A DNA stretch of 64,000 nt, taken from positions 219,334-283,333 of the forward strand of contig NZ_JAGKSQ010000006.1 in the NCBI RefSeq assembly GCF_017939705.1, in the 5' to 3' direction. The position numbers and the translations under genes are program-made. The DNA is from Halalkalibacter suaedae. GTDB taxonomy: Bacteria; Bacillota; Bacilli; Bacillales; Bacillaceae_D. Shown piece by piece: positions 17,709-30,296 of this stretch (its first letter is position 1; the number at the start of each line of letters is the position of its first letter). Under the pieces are notes generated by a model. That model saw only the letters and a list, made by a program, of their open reading frames with translations. It ran no database searches and was not told the origin of the DNA.

Positions 17709-18671
17709 TTATCTTGAACCTTTAACATACGGTTTCCCTACTGCCTTCGGAGCATCTGCCCTACCGACAAATCCTGCTAAAGCAAGAATAGTTAGAACAT
17801 AAGGAGCAATTAACAAAAATACACTTGGTATATTTGCAAAAAGCGGTATTTGTTGTCCTGTTATACTTAATGCTTGAGCTAAACCGAAGAATAAGGCAGC
17901 TCCTAAAACCCCTAAAGGATTCCACTTTCCAAAAATCAAAACTGCCAAAGCCATGAACCCTTGACCAGCAATGGTTCCACCAGAAAAGTTACCAGCGATG
18001 GTTACTGCATAGACAGCTCCACCAAGACCACCTAGTGCACCACTTAACATGACTCCAACATAACGCATCTTATTAACATTGATTCCCATTGTGTCGGCTG
18101 CCATTGGATGTTCGCCGACAGAACGTAAACGCAGACCAAATGGTGTATAGAAGACCACATATAGGACGACAAATACTAATAAAATCGCTAAGAATGACGT
18201 CACATACGTTCTAGAAAATAGCAATGGACCGATAATTGGAATATCACTTAGAAAAGGAATATCAATACGATTTAATCGATTTTGAATGAAATCAGTTTGA
18301 CCTTTTCCATAAATTAAACGTACGAGAAAAACACTTAAACCGACAGCCAGGAAGTTCAGGGCCACACCACTTACAACCTGATCAGCCCGGAAGTTTATTG
18401 AAGCAACTGCATGAAATAATGAGAAAATGGAGCCAACAACAGCTGCTATCAGTAATGCTAGCCACGGAGACAACGCCCCAACTCCTGAGCGTTCAAGAGT
18501 TAATGTCGCAATAATCGCAGTAAATGCTCCCATAACCATAAGTCCCTCAAGACCAATATTAACAACACCAGAACGTTCACTAAACAGTCCACCTAGTGCT
18601 GTTAAAATAAGTGGAGCCGCAGCAATGATCGCTGCTGGAATAATGAGGGCGAGGATTTGCATAAGATCCAT
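17709..18671 (-). CDS. nupQ: Nucleoside ABC transporter permease (NupQ/YufQ type)
   Basis: The 320-residue protein is a BPD_transp_2 family permease with about 8-10 membrane spans and the conserved ALGGLFSERSGVVNIGLEGLMV near the N-terminus, seen in BmpA-linked nucleoside importers. GLRLRSVGEHPMAADTMGINV is the cytoplasmic coupling loop. It starts immediately next to the stop of the partner permease and ends the operon. Substrate (guanosine and other nucleosides) is assigned from homology to B. subtilis NupNOPQ. Confidence 0.9.
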   Translation of the reverse strand: MDLMQILALIIPAAIIAAAPLILTALGGLFSERSGVVNIGLEGLMVMGAFTAIIATLTLERSGVGALSPWLALLIAAVVGSIFSLFHAVASINFRADQVVSGVALNFLAVGLSVFLVRLIYGKGQTDFIQNRLNRIDIPFLSDIPIIGPLLFSRTYVTSFLAILLVFVVLYVVFYTPFGLRLRSVGEHPMAADTMGINVNKMRYVGVMLSGALGGLGGAVYAVTIAGNFSGGTIAGQGFMALAVLIFGKWNPLGVLGAALFFGLAQALSITGQQIPLFANIPSVFLLIAPYVLTILALAGFVGRADAPKAVGKPYVKGSR

Positions 18672-19730
18672 TTAGAGCCCCTCCTTTTTTACGCGATTAA
18701 TAATCCAGTGAATCACATAGCTAGATGCAACAAAGAAAATGATAAGTGCAATCACTATATCGATTAGCTCTGCCGGTATCCCAGCCTGTGATTGCATCGT
18801 TAAAGACCCGACTTGAAGTCCACCAAATAAGAATGCCGCTAGAAAAACACCCAAGGCTGCATTAGCCCCTAGCAAGGCAACTGCAATTCCATCAAAACCA
18901 ACACCTGTAAATCCTGACAGAATATTCATATATCCGAATGTTCCAAGTCCTTCCATTGAACCTGCTACACCAGCAAACGCACCTGCAATAATCATTGATA
19001 AGACAATATTATTTTTGACATTCATACCAGCGTATTGAGAAGCATGTTGATTAAGTCCAACTGCACGAAGCTCATATCCCTTTGTTGTTCTCCATAATAT
19101 GAACCACATAATTAAACAAGCAAGTATTGCTACAATAAAGCCGTAATGGGCTCTTGAGTAATCTGTAATCGATTGGATAAAAGGTGATGCAAGTGAAGCT
19201 GTTGGTGCAATCGATTCCGTTCTTTCACCAGGAACAATTAAGTATTCCCGAATTAAAAAATTAGCAGTATATAGAGCAATATAGTTCATCATGATTGTTA
19301 CAATAACTTCATGTACCTGATAGCGAGCTTTTAGAATTCCTGGTATTACTCCCCACAGAGCACCTGCTAATGCCCCAGCCATAATAGCTAATGGTAAATG
19401 AATTACTTGTGGTAAGTCCAAGACAATACCAACATAGACGGAAGCCAACCAACCAACAATTAACTGACCTTCTACACCGATATTAAATAGGCCAGTACGA
19501 AATGCAAAGGCAACTGATAACCCAGCTAATATTAATGGTGTCATTGATCTGATTGTTTCACCTATATAATAAGGGTGACTAAAAATCCCTGTTAGTAGAG
19601 CCGTATATCCTACAATTGGATTATACCCACTAACAACCATAACAATTGCACCGATAAGAATTCCTAATAATACAGCAATAATCGGAACAGATAATGATAA
19701 TAATTTCCCCGTCGGAAGCCACTTACGCAT
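18672..19730 (-). CDS. nupP: Nucleoside ABC transporter permease (NupP/YufP type)
   Basis: The 352-residue BPD_transp_2 permease pairs with the 17709-18671 protein to form the membrane channel. AFAFRTGLFNIGVEGQLIVG near residues 74-93 and the coupling loop GYELRAVGLNQHASQYAGMNV are typical of the family. It overlaps the ATPase stop codon by one base and is directly followed by the second permease, so translation is tightly coupled. Confidence 0.9.
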   Translation of the reverse strand: MRKWLPTGKLLSLSVPIIAVLLGILIGAIVMVVSGYNPIVGYTALLTGIFSHPYYIGETIRSMTPLILAGLSVAFAFRTGLFNIGVEGQLIVGWLASVYVGIVLDLPQVIHLPLAIMAGALAGALWGVIPGILKARYQVHEVIVTIMMNYIALYTANFLIREYLIVPGERTESIAPTASLASPFIQSITDYSRAHYGFIVAILACLIMWFILWRTTKGYELRAVGLNQHASQYAGMNVKNNIVLSMIIAGAFAGVAGSMEGLGTFGYMNILSGFTGVGFDGIAVALLGANAALGVFLAAFLFGGLQVGSLTMQSQAGIPAELIDIVIALIIFFVASSYVIHWIINRVKKEGL

Positions 19731-21259
19731 TAGTTTGCTTCACCTGCTTTCTCTTTCTTACCCCCGGCCATTAGGAGGCCTAGTTCTTGCTCGTTCGTTT
19801 TATCTCCATCGACAATTGCAACAATTTCTCCTTCATACATAACCGCAATTCGATCACTCACATTTAGAATCTCATCTAACTCTAAGGACATAAGTAAAAC
19901 GGCTCGTCCTTTGTCGCGCTCGGAAATAAGTCGACTATGAATGGACTCAATCGCTCCAACATCTAGACCACGGGTTGGCTGTGCGGCAATTAAGAAATCT
20001 GGTGAACGATCAACCTCACGGGCAATAATCGCTTTTTGTTGATTCCCACCTGAAAGCGCCCGAGCTGCAGTATATTCACTTGGAGTTCTAACATCGTACG
20101 CTTCAATGAGAGCACGAGCTTTTTTATAAATTTCCTGATAATTTAGTACCCCTTTTTTCGACAAAGGCTTACGGTAGTAAGTTTGGATAGCCATATTCTC
20201 TCCAACAGAAAAGTCAAGAACTAATCCGTGCTTATGACGATCTTCAGGGATATGGCCAATACCCGATTCCGTGACTTTTCTAGGTGCTAAATTTGTAATT
20301 TCCTTATCATTCAGAGTGATTGAGCCAGACTCTGCTTTTCTTAGACCTGAAATAGCCTCAATTAACTCACTCTGACCATTTCCATCAACCCCAGCTAGAC
20401 CCACAATCTCTCCAGATTTTATATCTAGGGATAGATTGTTTACTGCTTTTATTCCCCTTGAGTCCTTTACTGTTAAATTTGATACAGCTAAGACGACCTG
20501 CTTCGGTTTAGCTTCTTCCTTTTCAACAGAGAAGTTAACCTCTCTACCAACCATCATTGCCGCAAGCTTATCAGGGTCAGATTCACTGACATCAACCGTG
20601 CCAATTCCTTTTCCTCTTCTAATAACTGTGCAACGATCACAAACTGCCATAATTTCTTTTAATTTATGTGTGATTAGTATGATTGATTTACCTTCAGAAA
20701 CTAACACCTTCATAATTGCCATTAATTCGTTTATTTCCTGCGGTGTCAGTACTGCTGTTGGTTCGTCGAAAATCAAAATTTCTGCACCACGATAAAGTGT
20801 TTTAAGTATTTCTACTCTTTGCTGCATTCCAACAGAAATATCTTCAATTTTTGCATATGGATCTACCTTCAGACCATAGCGGTTTGAAATTTCTTCGACT
20901 TCCTTTGCCGCCTTTTTAATATCAACAAGGGTAGCCTTCTTCGGCTCATTACCCAATATGATATTTTCTGTTACGGTGAACTTTTCAATAAGCATAAAAT
21001 GTTGATGGACCATCCCAATCCCTAAGCGATTAGCTACATTCGGATCTGATATATTGATCTTCTCTCCACGAACAATAATTTCTCCTTTTTCGGGTTGATA
21101 TAATCCAAAAAGCACATTCATTAATGTTGATTTCCCGGCACCATTCTCACCCAGAAGAGCGTGAATCTCCCCTTTTTTAACTTGTAATGTGATATTATCA
21201 TTTGCAACAATACCAGGGAATTCTTTTCTAATATTATTCATTTCAATAACATAAGTCAT
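19730..21259 (-). CDS. nupO: Nucleoside ABC transporter ATP-binding protein (NupO/YufO type)
   Basis: This 509-residue protein contains two fused ABC ATPase domains. The first has Walker A GENGAGKST, signature SVGMQQRVEILK and Walker B ILIFDEPTAVL. The second has a degenerate Walker A (GVDGNGQSE) and signature ALSGGNQQKAIIARE, as is normal for RbsA/BmpA-type ATPases. ATG at 21257-21259 is chosen because GGGAGG precedes it; the longer frame from 21292 reads through that site. A strong hairpin (21364-21399) separates it from the binding-protein gene and may reduce its expression. Confidence 0.93.
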   Translation of the reverse strand: MTYVIEMNNIRKEFPGIVANDNITLQVKKGEIHALLGENGAGKSTLMNVLFGLYQPEKGEIIVRGEKINISDPNVANRLGIGMVHQHFMLIEKFTVTENIILGNEPKKATLVDIKKAAKEVEEISNRYGLKVDPYAKIEDISVGMQQRVEILKTLYRGAEILIFDEPTAVLTPQEINELMAIMKVLVSEGKSIILITHKLKEIMAVCDRCTVIRRGKGIGTVDVSESDPDKLAAMMVGREVNFSVEKEEAKPKQVVLAVSNLTVKDSRGIKAVNNLSLDIKSGEIVGLAGVDGNGQSELIEAISGLRKAESGSITLNDKEITNLAPRKVTESGIGHIPEDRHKHGLVLDFSVGENMAIQTYYRKPLSKKGVLNYQEIYKKARALIEAYDVRTPSEYTAARALSGGNQQKAIIAREVDRSPDFLIAAQPTRGLDVGAIESIHSRLISERDKGRAVLLMSLELDEILNVSDRIAVMYEGEIVAIVDGDKTNEQELGLLMAGGKKEKAGEAN

Positions 21260-21363
21260 TTCTTTTTCCTCCCACCTTTTAACAACTTCCAACTATGTAG
21301 CGATAAGGGGCAATGATGGATCGGGGCAATTAGTCAATTCATCATTGTCCCTTCTAAAAAGAG

Positions 21364-21399
21364 AAGGGCGTCTTAGACAATACATCTAAAGACACCCTT
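21364..21399 (-). terminator. Intercistronic hairpin/attenuator between nupN and nupO
   Basis: Minus strand AAGGGTGTCTT-TAGA and TCTA-AGACGCCCTT form a stable stem followed by CTCTTTTTAG. It lies just after the binding-protein stop and could partly terminate or protect the upstream mRNA, giving more binding protein than transporter. Confidence 0.65.
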
Positions 21400-21407
21400 G
21401 TTACAAA

Positions 21408-22526
21408 TTAAAGGGTTTTCAAGTATTCTTCGTATTGCTCATCAGTAGTTGGTACATTGATTTCACCAGACAGTATTCTCTCAATGTATTCATCAACAGT
21501 TGAAAGAGCTTCTTCTGACATATTATCAGTAGTCGTAGCAATACCAACGCCTTCATCTTCTAAACCATATTCAAGGATTTCTCCACCAGGGAAATCGCCA
21601 TTCATTGTTTGTTCAGTAACAAGGTATACAGCTCTATCAACACGCTTAATCATTGATGTTAATGTAACAGATGCACCTGTTTCTTCATCATAAATACCTT
21701 CTTCATGTTGATCTTGGTCAACACCAATTACCCAAACATTTTCACCATTTAATGCACGGTTTCTAGCCTCTGTAAATACACCGTTTCCAGTTGCTCCTGA
21801 TGCATGATAGATAATATCTGCACCTTGGCTGTACATTGTATCTGCAATTTGAGTACCAACATCCGCAGCATTGAAGCTTTCAGCATACTGAACACGGATC
21901 TCTGCGTCAGGGTTTACAGCCTTCACTCCAGCTTTAAAACCATTTTCGAATTTCTTAATTAATTCTCCTTCAACACCACCAACAAATCCTACAATATTAC
22001 TTTCTGTTTGAAGACCAGCTGCAACCCCAACAAGGAAAGATCCTTCATGTTCCTTAAACGTGATATGAGCTACGTTCTGTAATGGAGTTCCTTCTTTATT
22101 TGTTACAACTGAATCAACAATCGCAAACTGTGCATCAGCATTTTGTTCAGAAACAGTTAGCACCGCATCGTTCATTAAGTAACCAATTGCCCAAGTCAAA
22201 TCAAGATCTTCACGCACTAAATTACGAATATTCGGTTCAAATTCAGCAATATCGCCTGATTGAACATAACGATATCCAGTTCCTTCCTCAAGACCGAACT
22301 CTGTTCCAAATTCCGATAATCCAGCCCATGCTGATTCGTTGAATGACTTATCGTCAATTCCACCAATATCAGTAACCATCCCAACTTTAAAATCTGATGT
22401 TTCTTCTGCAGGAGTGTCTGTTGCCCCTCCTTCAGCTGGTGCTGGGCTTTCTTCCGCAGTCCCACATGCAGCAAGTGTTGTTACTGCAACCGTTGACATT
22501 ACCAAAGTACGTAACCACTTTTTCAT
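21408..22526 (-). CDS. nupN: Nucleoside-binding lipoprotein (BmpA/NupN type)
   Basis: This 372-residue surface lipoprotein captures the substrate for the ABC importer. The signal peptide ends in lipobox LAAC; a short Pro/Ala/Glu linker follows; then FKVGMVTDIGGIDDKSFNESAW, the defining start of the BMP family, and later GADIIYHASGATGNGVF and NVWVIGVDQDQ. ATG at 22524-22526 is chosen for the AGGGGG site upstream and a normal signal peptide; the 22559 frame would add 11 residues across it. It heads the operon with nupO, nupP and nupQ. I see no purine riboswitch in its leader. Confidence 0.92.
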   Translation of the reverse strand: MKKWLRTLVMSTVAVTTLAACGTAEESPAPAEGGATDTPAEETSDFKVGMVTDIGGIDDKSFNESAWAGLSEFGTEFGLEEGTGYRYVQSGDIAEFEPNIRNLVREDLDLTWAIGYLMNDAVLTVSEQNADAQFAIVDSVVTNKEGTPLQNVAHITFKEHEGSFLVGVAAGLQTESNIVGFVGGVEGELIKKFENGFKAGVKAVNPDAEIRVQYAESFNAADVGTQIADTMYSQGADIIYHASGATGNGVFTEARNRALNGENVWVIGVDQDQHEEGIYDEETGASVTLTSMIKRVDRAVYLVTEQTMNGDFPGGEILEYGLEDEGVGIATTTDNMSEEALSTVDEYIERILSGEINVPTTDEQYEEYLKTL

Positions 22527-22782
22527 GTTATATCCCCCTATTTTTTTAATGCTGACCAAAAGATTACTACGCTGATTGGTTCTTCACCTTAGGTTTTCAC
22601 CATCGATTGGTTCTATACCCGAAACCGAAAATAATCAATCAACAATTTTAACGTTAAAGTCAGACTTCAGACTTCTTGAACGAGTCCTCAAGCGAATTAA
22701 ATATATCATGTACATTTTGAATAATAAATACATTTTGTTATATTTCTTACGGTTCTATATAAATTTAGTATTTTAGGTTATA

Positions 22783-22815
22783 AATAGAGACAGTTATAGG
22801 AAAACTGCCTCTATT
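22783..22815 (-). terminator. Terminator of camS
   Basis: Minus strand AATAGAGGCAGTT, a 7-base loop and AACTGTCTCTATT, followed by TATAACC; it lies 9 bases after the camS stop. The T-run is short. Confidence 0.7.
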
Positions 22816-22823
22816 TACCATTA

Positions 22824-24011
22824 TTAATCAAATATATGAATAATTGGTTCACTACCAGGATTCTGAACAATAAGACTTTCTAATTTACCAGAAACCGAAC
22901 TCACCTTTAGACTAATCTTATAATTTGGATCGAATCTTTGTTGGAGTTGGCTAGCTGCATATTGCGTCAATGCAACAATTTCAGCTTTTCCTTGGAAACG
23001 AATGGGGATCTCAATCGAGAGCTCCTGTATTTTGTTATCTAAATATCTTCCTTTTCCTACAACGCCAATATATGAATCAAAGAAACCCTGTACATCATCT
23101 TTGAAACGTTGGAATTGATCGGCTTCCCCTCTAGCATGCTCACTCGCTTCACTTGAAGGAAACAAATAGTATTGTTCATTAATTTCCTGCCATCGTTGCA
23201 AGGCATTACCTGGATCGGCCTTTGCTTGTGAGATGAAATTACCTGGAATTGCAGATTGTCTAGGCTGCTCCCTAAAAAGAGCGATCACAATCGGTATGTC
23301 TTGAAAGGCTCCGTCTTCAAACTCTCCGGATCTTAGTCGACTGAGTATTTCCTCTGCAATTCGTTTCCCCTCTCGTTCAATGACATCGTCAGGTATGACT
23401 GTCTCATAGAAATTATAAAGACCATCCTCTGTCTCAGTCCGAAAATTATAGACACTATTCAAAGAAAGCCCAAGCACAATACCACCTAGCTTCATTTGAC
23501 CATCTTCACTCTTGACAAGATAGTTATGCTCTAAAATATGAGAAAGATATCTTGGATGATTTTCTTCCCGTTCCTTCTGGTCTTTTTCATCTCCTAGAGC
23601 AGGATTTAATCCCGTTGGGTTCGTTTCTTCGTTATATCTCATCAGCCAGCTATTCAACTGGTCTCTTTTAATGAACTGACCTTCTCTAAAAAAGTAAGTA
23701 TCTGGATCGAAATGCTGCTGGGCAATACGAGTAAGTCCCATCTCTAACTGGTCAAGATCCATCCGATTGTCTACAACTGCTGTCCCAAAACCTCTTGATT
23801 CACCATGAAGATAGGTACCATCATAAATAACACTTTGATAGTAATTATCTGGGGTTAAAATCGGAGGAACAACTTCAACTACTTGCTCTTCTTCACTATC
23901 AATTGACTCATCGATAATGGCTTCTTCCTCTTCCTCTTGGGGTAAAATTTGAAAGCATCCCGATAGAAAAATCACTAGGATAGACATTATCCAAAAGTAA
24001 CGCTTATTCAC
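22824..24011 (-). CDS. camS: CamS family lipoprotein (YerH)
   Basis: This 395-residue protein has a lipoprotein signal peptide (lipobox LSGC at 16-19), an acidic spacer (EEEEEAIIDESIDSEEEQ) and the CamS domain to the C-terminus. Family members include the staphylococcal sex-pheromone precursor lipoprotein, in which the pheromone comes from the signal peptide; the body function is not known. YYQSVIYDGTYLHGESRG and GLNPALGDE are conserved in Bacillus YerH. It follows ligA by 29 bases, matching the pcrB-pcrA-ligA-yerH order. Confidence 0.92.
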   Translation of the reverse strand: MNKRYFWIMSILVIFLSGCFQILPQEEEEEAIIDESIDSEEEQVVEVVPPILTPDNYYQSVIYDGTYLHGESRGFGTAVVDNRMDLDQLEMGLTRIAQQHFDPDTYFFREGQFIKRDQLNSWLMRYNEETNPTGLNPALGDEKDQKEREENHPRYLSHILEHNYLVKSEDGQMKLGGIVLGLSLNSVYNFRTETEDGLYNFYETVIPDDVIEREGKRIAEEILSRLRSGEFEDGAFQDIPIVIALFREQPRQSAIPGNFISQAKADPGNALQRWQEINEQYYLFPSSEASEHARGEADQFQRFKDDVQGFFDSYIGVVGKGRYLDNKIQELSIEIPIRFQGKAEIVALTQYAASQLQQRFDPNYKISLKVSSVSGKLESLIVQNPGSEPIIHIFD

Positions 24012-24040
24012 ATTTCCCCCTCCTCTCTCATCTAAAAAAT

Positions 24041-28290
<4,250 letters not shown>

Positions 28291-28347
28291 ACCCTCACTC
28301 CAAACATTTGTTCTAGTTATTCTCTATAGTTTACTTTGTTGTTTGTC

Positions 28348-29043
28348 TTATTTCAATGTCTCTTTTACCGCTTGTACGGTTTTTATAGCTGCATTTAGAT
28401 CATCATAGATTAAATTCCCAACGACAATAGTATCCGCAACCGCAGCCATTTCACTCGCTTGTGCGACAGAACGAATCCCACCACCGTAGAAAAGTTTCGT
28501 ATCTGACAATACCTTCCCTACCTGCTTGACAAGCTCGACGTCTCCATATGTTCCACTATACTCTACATAGAAAATTGGAAAACGATAGAGGTTTTCAGCC
28601 ATTCTCGCATATGCGACTACATCATCAATTGATAGGTCTGTCTTCGCTTCTGTTAGCTTAGCAGCCTTTGCTTCAGGATTAAGTATACAATAGCCCTCGA
28701 CCTTGATCTCATCCCAGTTCATGATAGCACCGTATTCTTTAATCGCCTGATGATGATAGCCCAAAACCCAGTCTACCTTTTGACTATTCATTACAGATGG
28801 GATAAAAAAGTAATCAAATCCAGGCGTGATTGATTCGATCGTTGAAACCTCCAGCGCACAAGATACCGTATACCGGCGTACACGCATAAGAAGTTGGAGT
28901 GTGTTATCTAATGTCACACCATCACTGCCACCAATAATGAGGCCATCCGTCCCAGATTCACAAATCTGTTCTAGCTCTTCATCTGTTATGTTTTTATTTG
29001 GATCTAATTTAAATACATGACGCCACTCTTGATACTCAAGCAC
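28348..29043 (-). CDS. pcrB: Heptaprenylglyceryl phosphate synthase PcrB
   Basis: PcrB (231 residues) is a TIM-barrel prenyltransferase that joins heptaprenyl diphosphate to glycerol-1-phosphate to make an archaeal-type ether lipid precursor in Bacillales. [45 protein letters not shown] and FYGGGIRS are the phosphate- and prenyl-binding motifs. Translation appears to start at GTG (29041-29043) with GGAG 10 nt upstream. It is followed by pcrA after 57 bases. Confidence 0.95.
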   Translation of the reverse strand: MLEYQEWRHVFKLDPNKNITDEELEQICESGTDGLIIGGSDGVTLDNTLQLLMRVRRYTVSCALEVSTIESITPGFDYFFIPSVMNSQKVDWVLGYHHQAIKEYGAIMNWDEIKVEGYCILNPEAKAAKLTEAKTDLSIDDVVAYARMAENLYRFPIFYVEYSGTYGDVELVKQVGKVLSDTKLFYGGGIRSVAQASEMAAVADTIVVGNLIYDDLNAAIKTVQAVKETLK

Positions 29044-29202
29044 GACATTTCAACTCCGTTCGTTTCGTATGTCTAAGCCCTAATTATAGCAAAGATGATT
29101 AGGGTTGTCGCCCAAGCTGTCGGCTCATCTTTTTTCCAATTATGTAGATTCGATTAACAAAAGTCACGTGCACCCTCCAACATTTTACCTATCAGAAAAA
29201 AA

Positions 29203-29235
29203 ACGTCTCAAGGACCATATTGATCCTTAAGACGT
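29203..29235 (-). terminator. Terminator of the nrd operon
   Basis: Minus strand ACGTCTTAAGGA and TCCTTGAGACGT flank an 8-base loop followed by TTTTTTTT, at the stop of the beta-subunit gene. Confidence 0.9.
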
Positions 29236-29240
29236 CCATT

Positions 29241-30278
29241 CTATAACTCATCAAATCCATTATCACTAGAAACCTTCGCATACTGGCGTGACTTTTGCTC
29301 AAAGAAATCGCTCTTTGCCGCATTCACATCCTCATATGCTTTGATCCATCGCATCGTATTTGTACGGTGCTCAGGGAAAATATGATCATAGCCAAGCTGT
29401 TTCACACGTTTATTTGCCATAAATTTTAAATATGATTCCATTTCCTCTGGATCAATCCCATCAAGCTTGTCCCCTATAATATAACGGAACCATTTAATCT
29501 CAAGATCAGTTGCTTCTTTAAATGCATCTTCAACAAATTGCTTCATTTCTGGGGTATCTAGTTCAGGATTTTCTTTTAGAAGCTCCTTAAACAAATTCGT
29601 AAAGAAATGAACATGTAGCTGCTCATCACGATTGATATAATTAATCATCGTGGACGTTGAAACCATCTTTTGATGTCGAGCTAAATTATAGAAGAAAGCA
29701 AATCCAGAATAGAAGTTTAACCCTTCTAAAATAACATCATAAACAATGGACTTAGCAAGAGATTCTGCTGTCGGATCACTAACAAACTCCTCATAGCCAT
29801 CAACAATAAACTCGTTACGCTCTCTCAAAACAGGATCATGCTTCCAATATTCATAAATCTCATCCTGCATTGATTTTGGCACAAGACTAGACAAGACATA
29901 GGAGTAGCTTTGGTTATGAACAACCTCCTGAAATGATAGGACACTCATTAACGCAGCCATACTCGAGTCAGTTAAATAGTCTGCTACTTTCATTGAGTAA
30001 TCAGTCTGAATACTATCCAGAAAAGCAAGCAGTCCAATAATTTTCTTGAAGGCTTCCTGCTCATCACCTGTTAGGTTAGGAAATTGCTTTGCATCATGTG
30101 TCATATTAATTTCAAATGGTGTCCAGAAATTAGCGAGCATGTTCTTATATAAAGGATATGCCCATGAAAAACGAACATCATCCCAATTTAGCACATTTGA
30201 GCTTTCGCCATTAATTAACCCAGTCGAAGCATTTGGAGCGTGAATATCATATAATTTTCTTTTTTTCATTGTATCCAT
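29241..30278 (-). CDS. nrdB: Class I ribonucleotide reductase beta subunit
   Basis: The 345-residue radical-generating subunit supplies the tyrosyl radical for deoxyribonucleotide synthesis. The dimetal ligands are visible: Asp in AFLDSIQTDY, Glu and His in SFQEVVHNQSYSY (with the radical tyrosine 7 residues after that Glu), Glu in VILEGLNFYSG, and Glu/His in NRDEQLHVHF. So the subunit should be active. Start ATG 30278 follows GGAGG by 7 nt. It follows the alpha-subunit gene by 18 bases. Whether it is best called NrdB or NrdF needs a tree; the partner's CxxC tail is seen in class Ia proteins. Confidence 0.92.
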   Translation of the reverse strand: MDTMKKRKLYDIHAPNASTGLINGESSNVLNWDDVRFSWAYPLYKNMLANFWTPFEINMTHDAKQFPNLTGDEQEAFKKIIGLLAFLDSIQTDYSMKVADYLTDSSMAALMSVLSFQEVVHNQSYSYVLSSLVPKSMQDEIYEYWKHDPVLRERNEFIVDGYEEFVSDPTAESLAKSIVYDVILEGLNFYSGFAFFYNLARHQKMVSTSTMINYINRDEQLHVHFFTNLFKELLKENPELDTPEMKQFVEDAFKEATDLEIKWFRYIIGDKLDGIDPEEMESYLKFMANKRVKQLGYDHIFPEHRTNTMRWIKAYEDVNAAKSDFFEQKSRQYAKVSSDNGFDEL

Positions 30279-30296
30279 AATAAATCCTCCACTTTT

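Noticed and set aside
22527..22782. Purine riboswitch before the nucleoside importer
   Set aside because: No aptamer core such as GTTTCTACC is present; only AT-rich promoter-like sequence.
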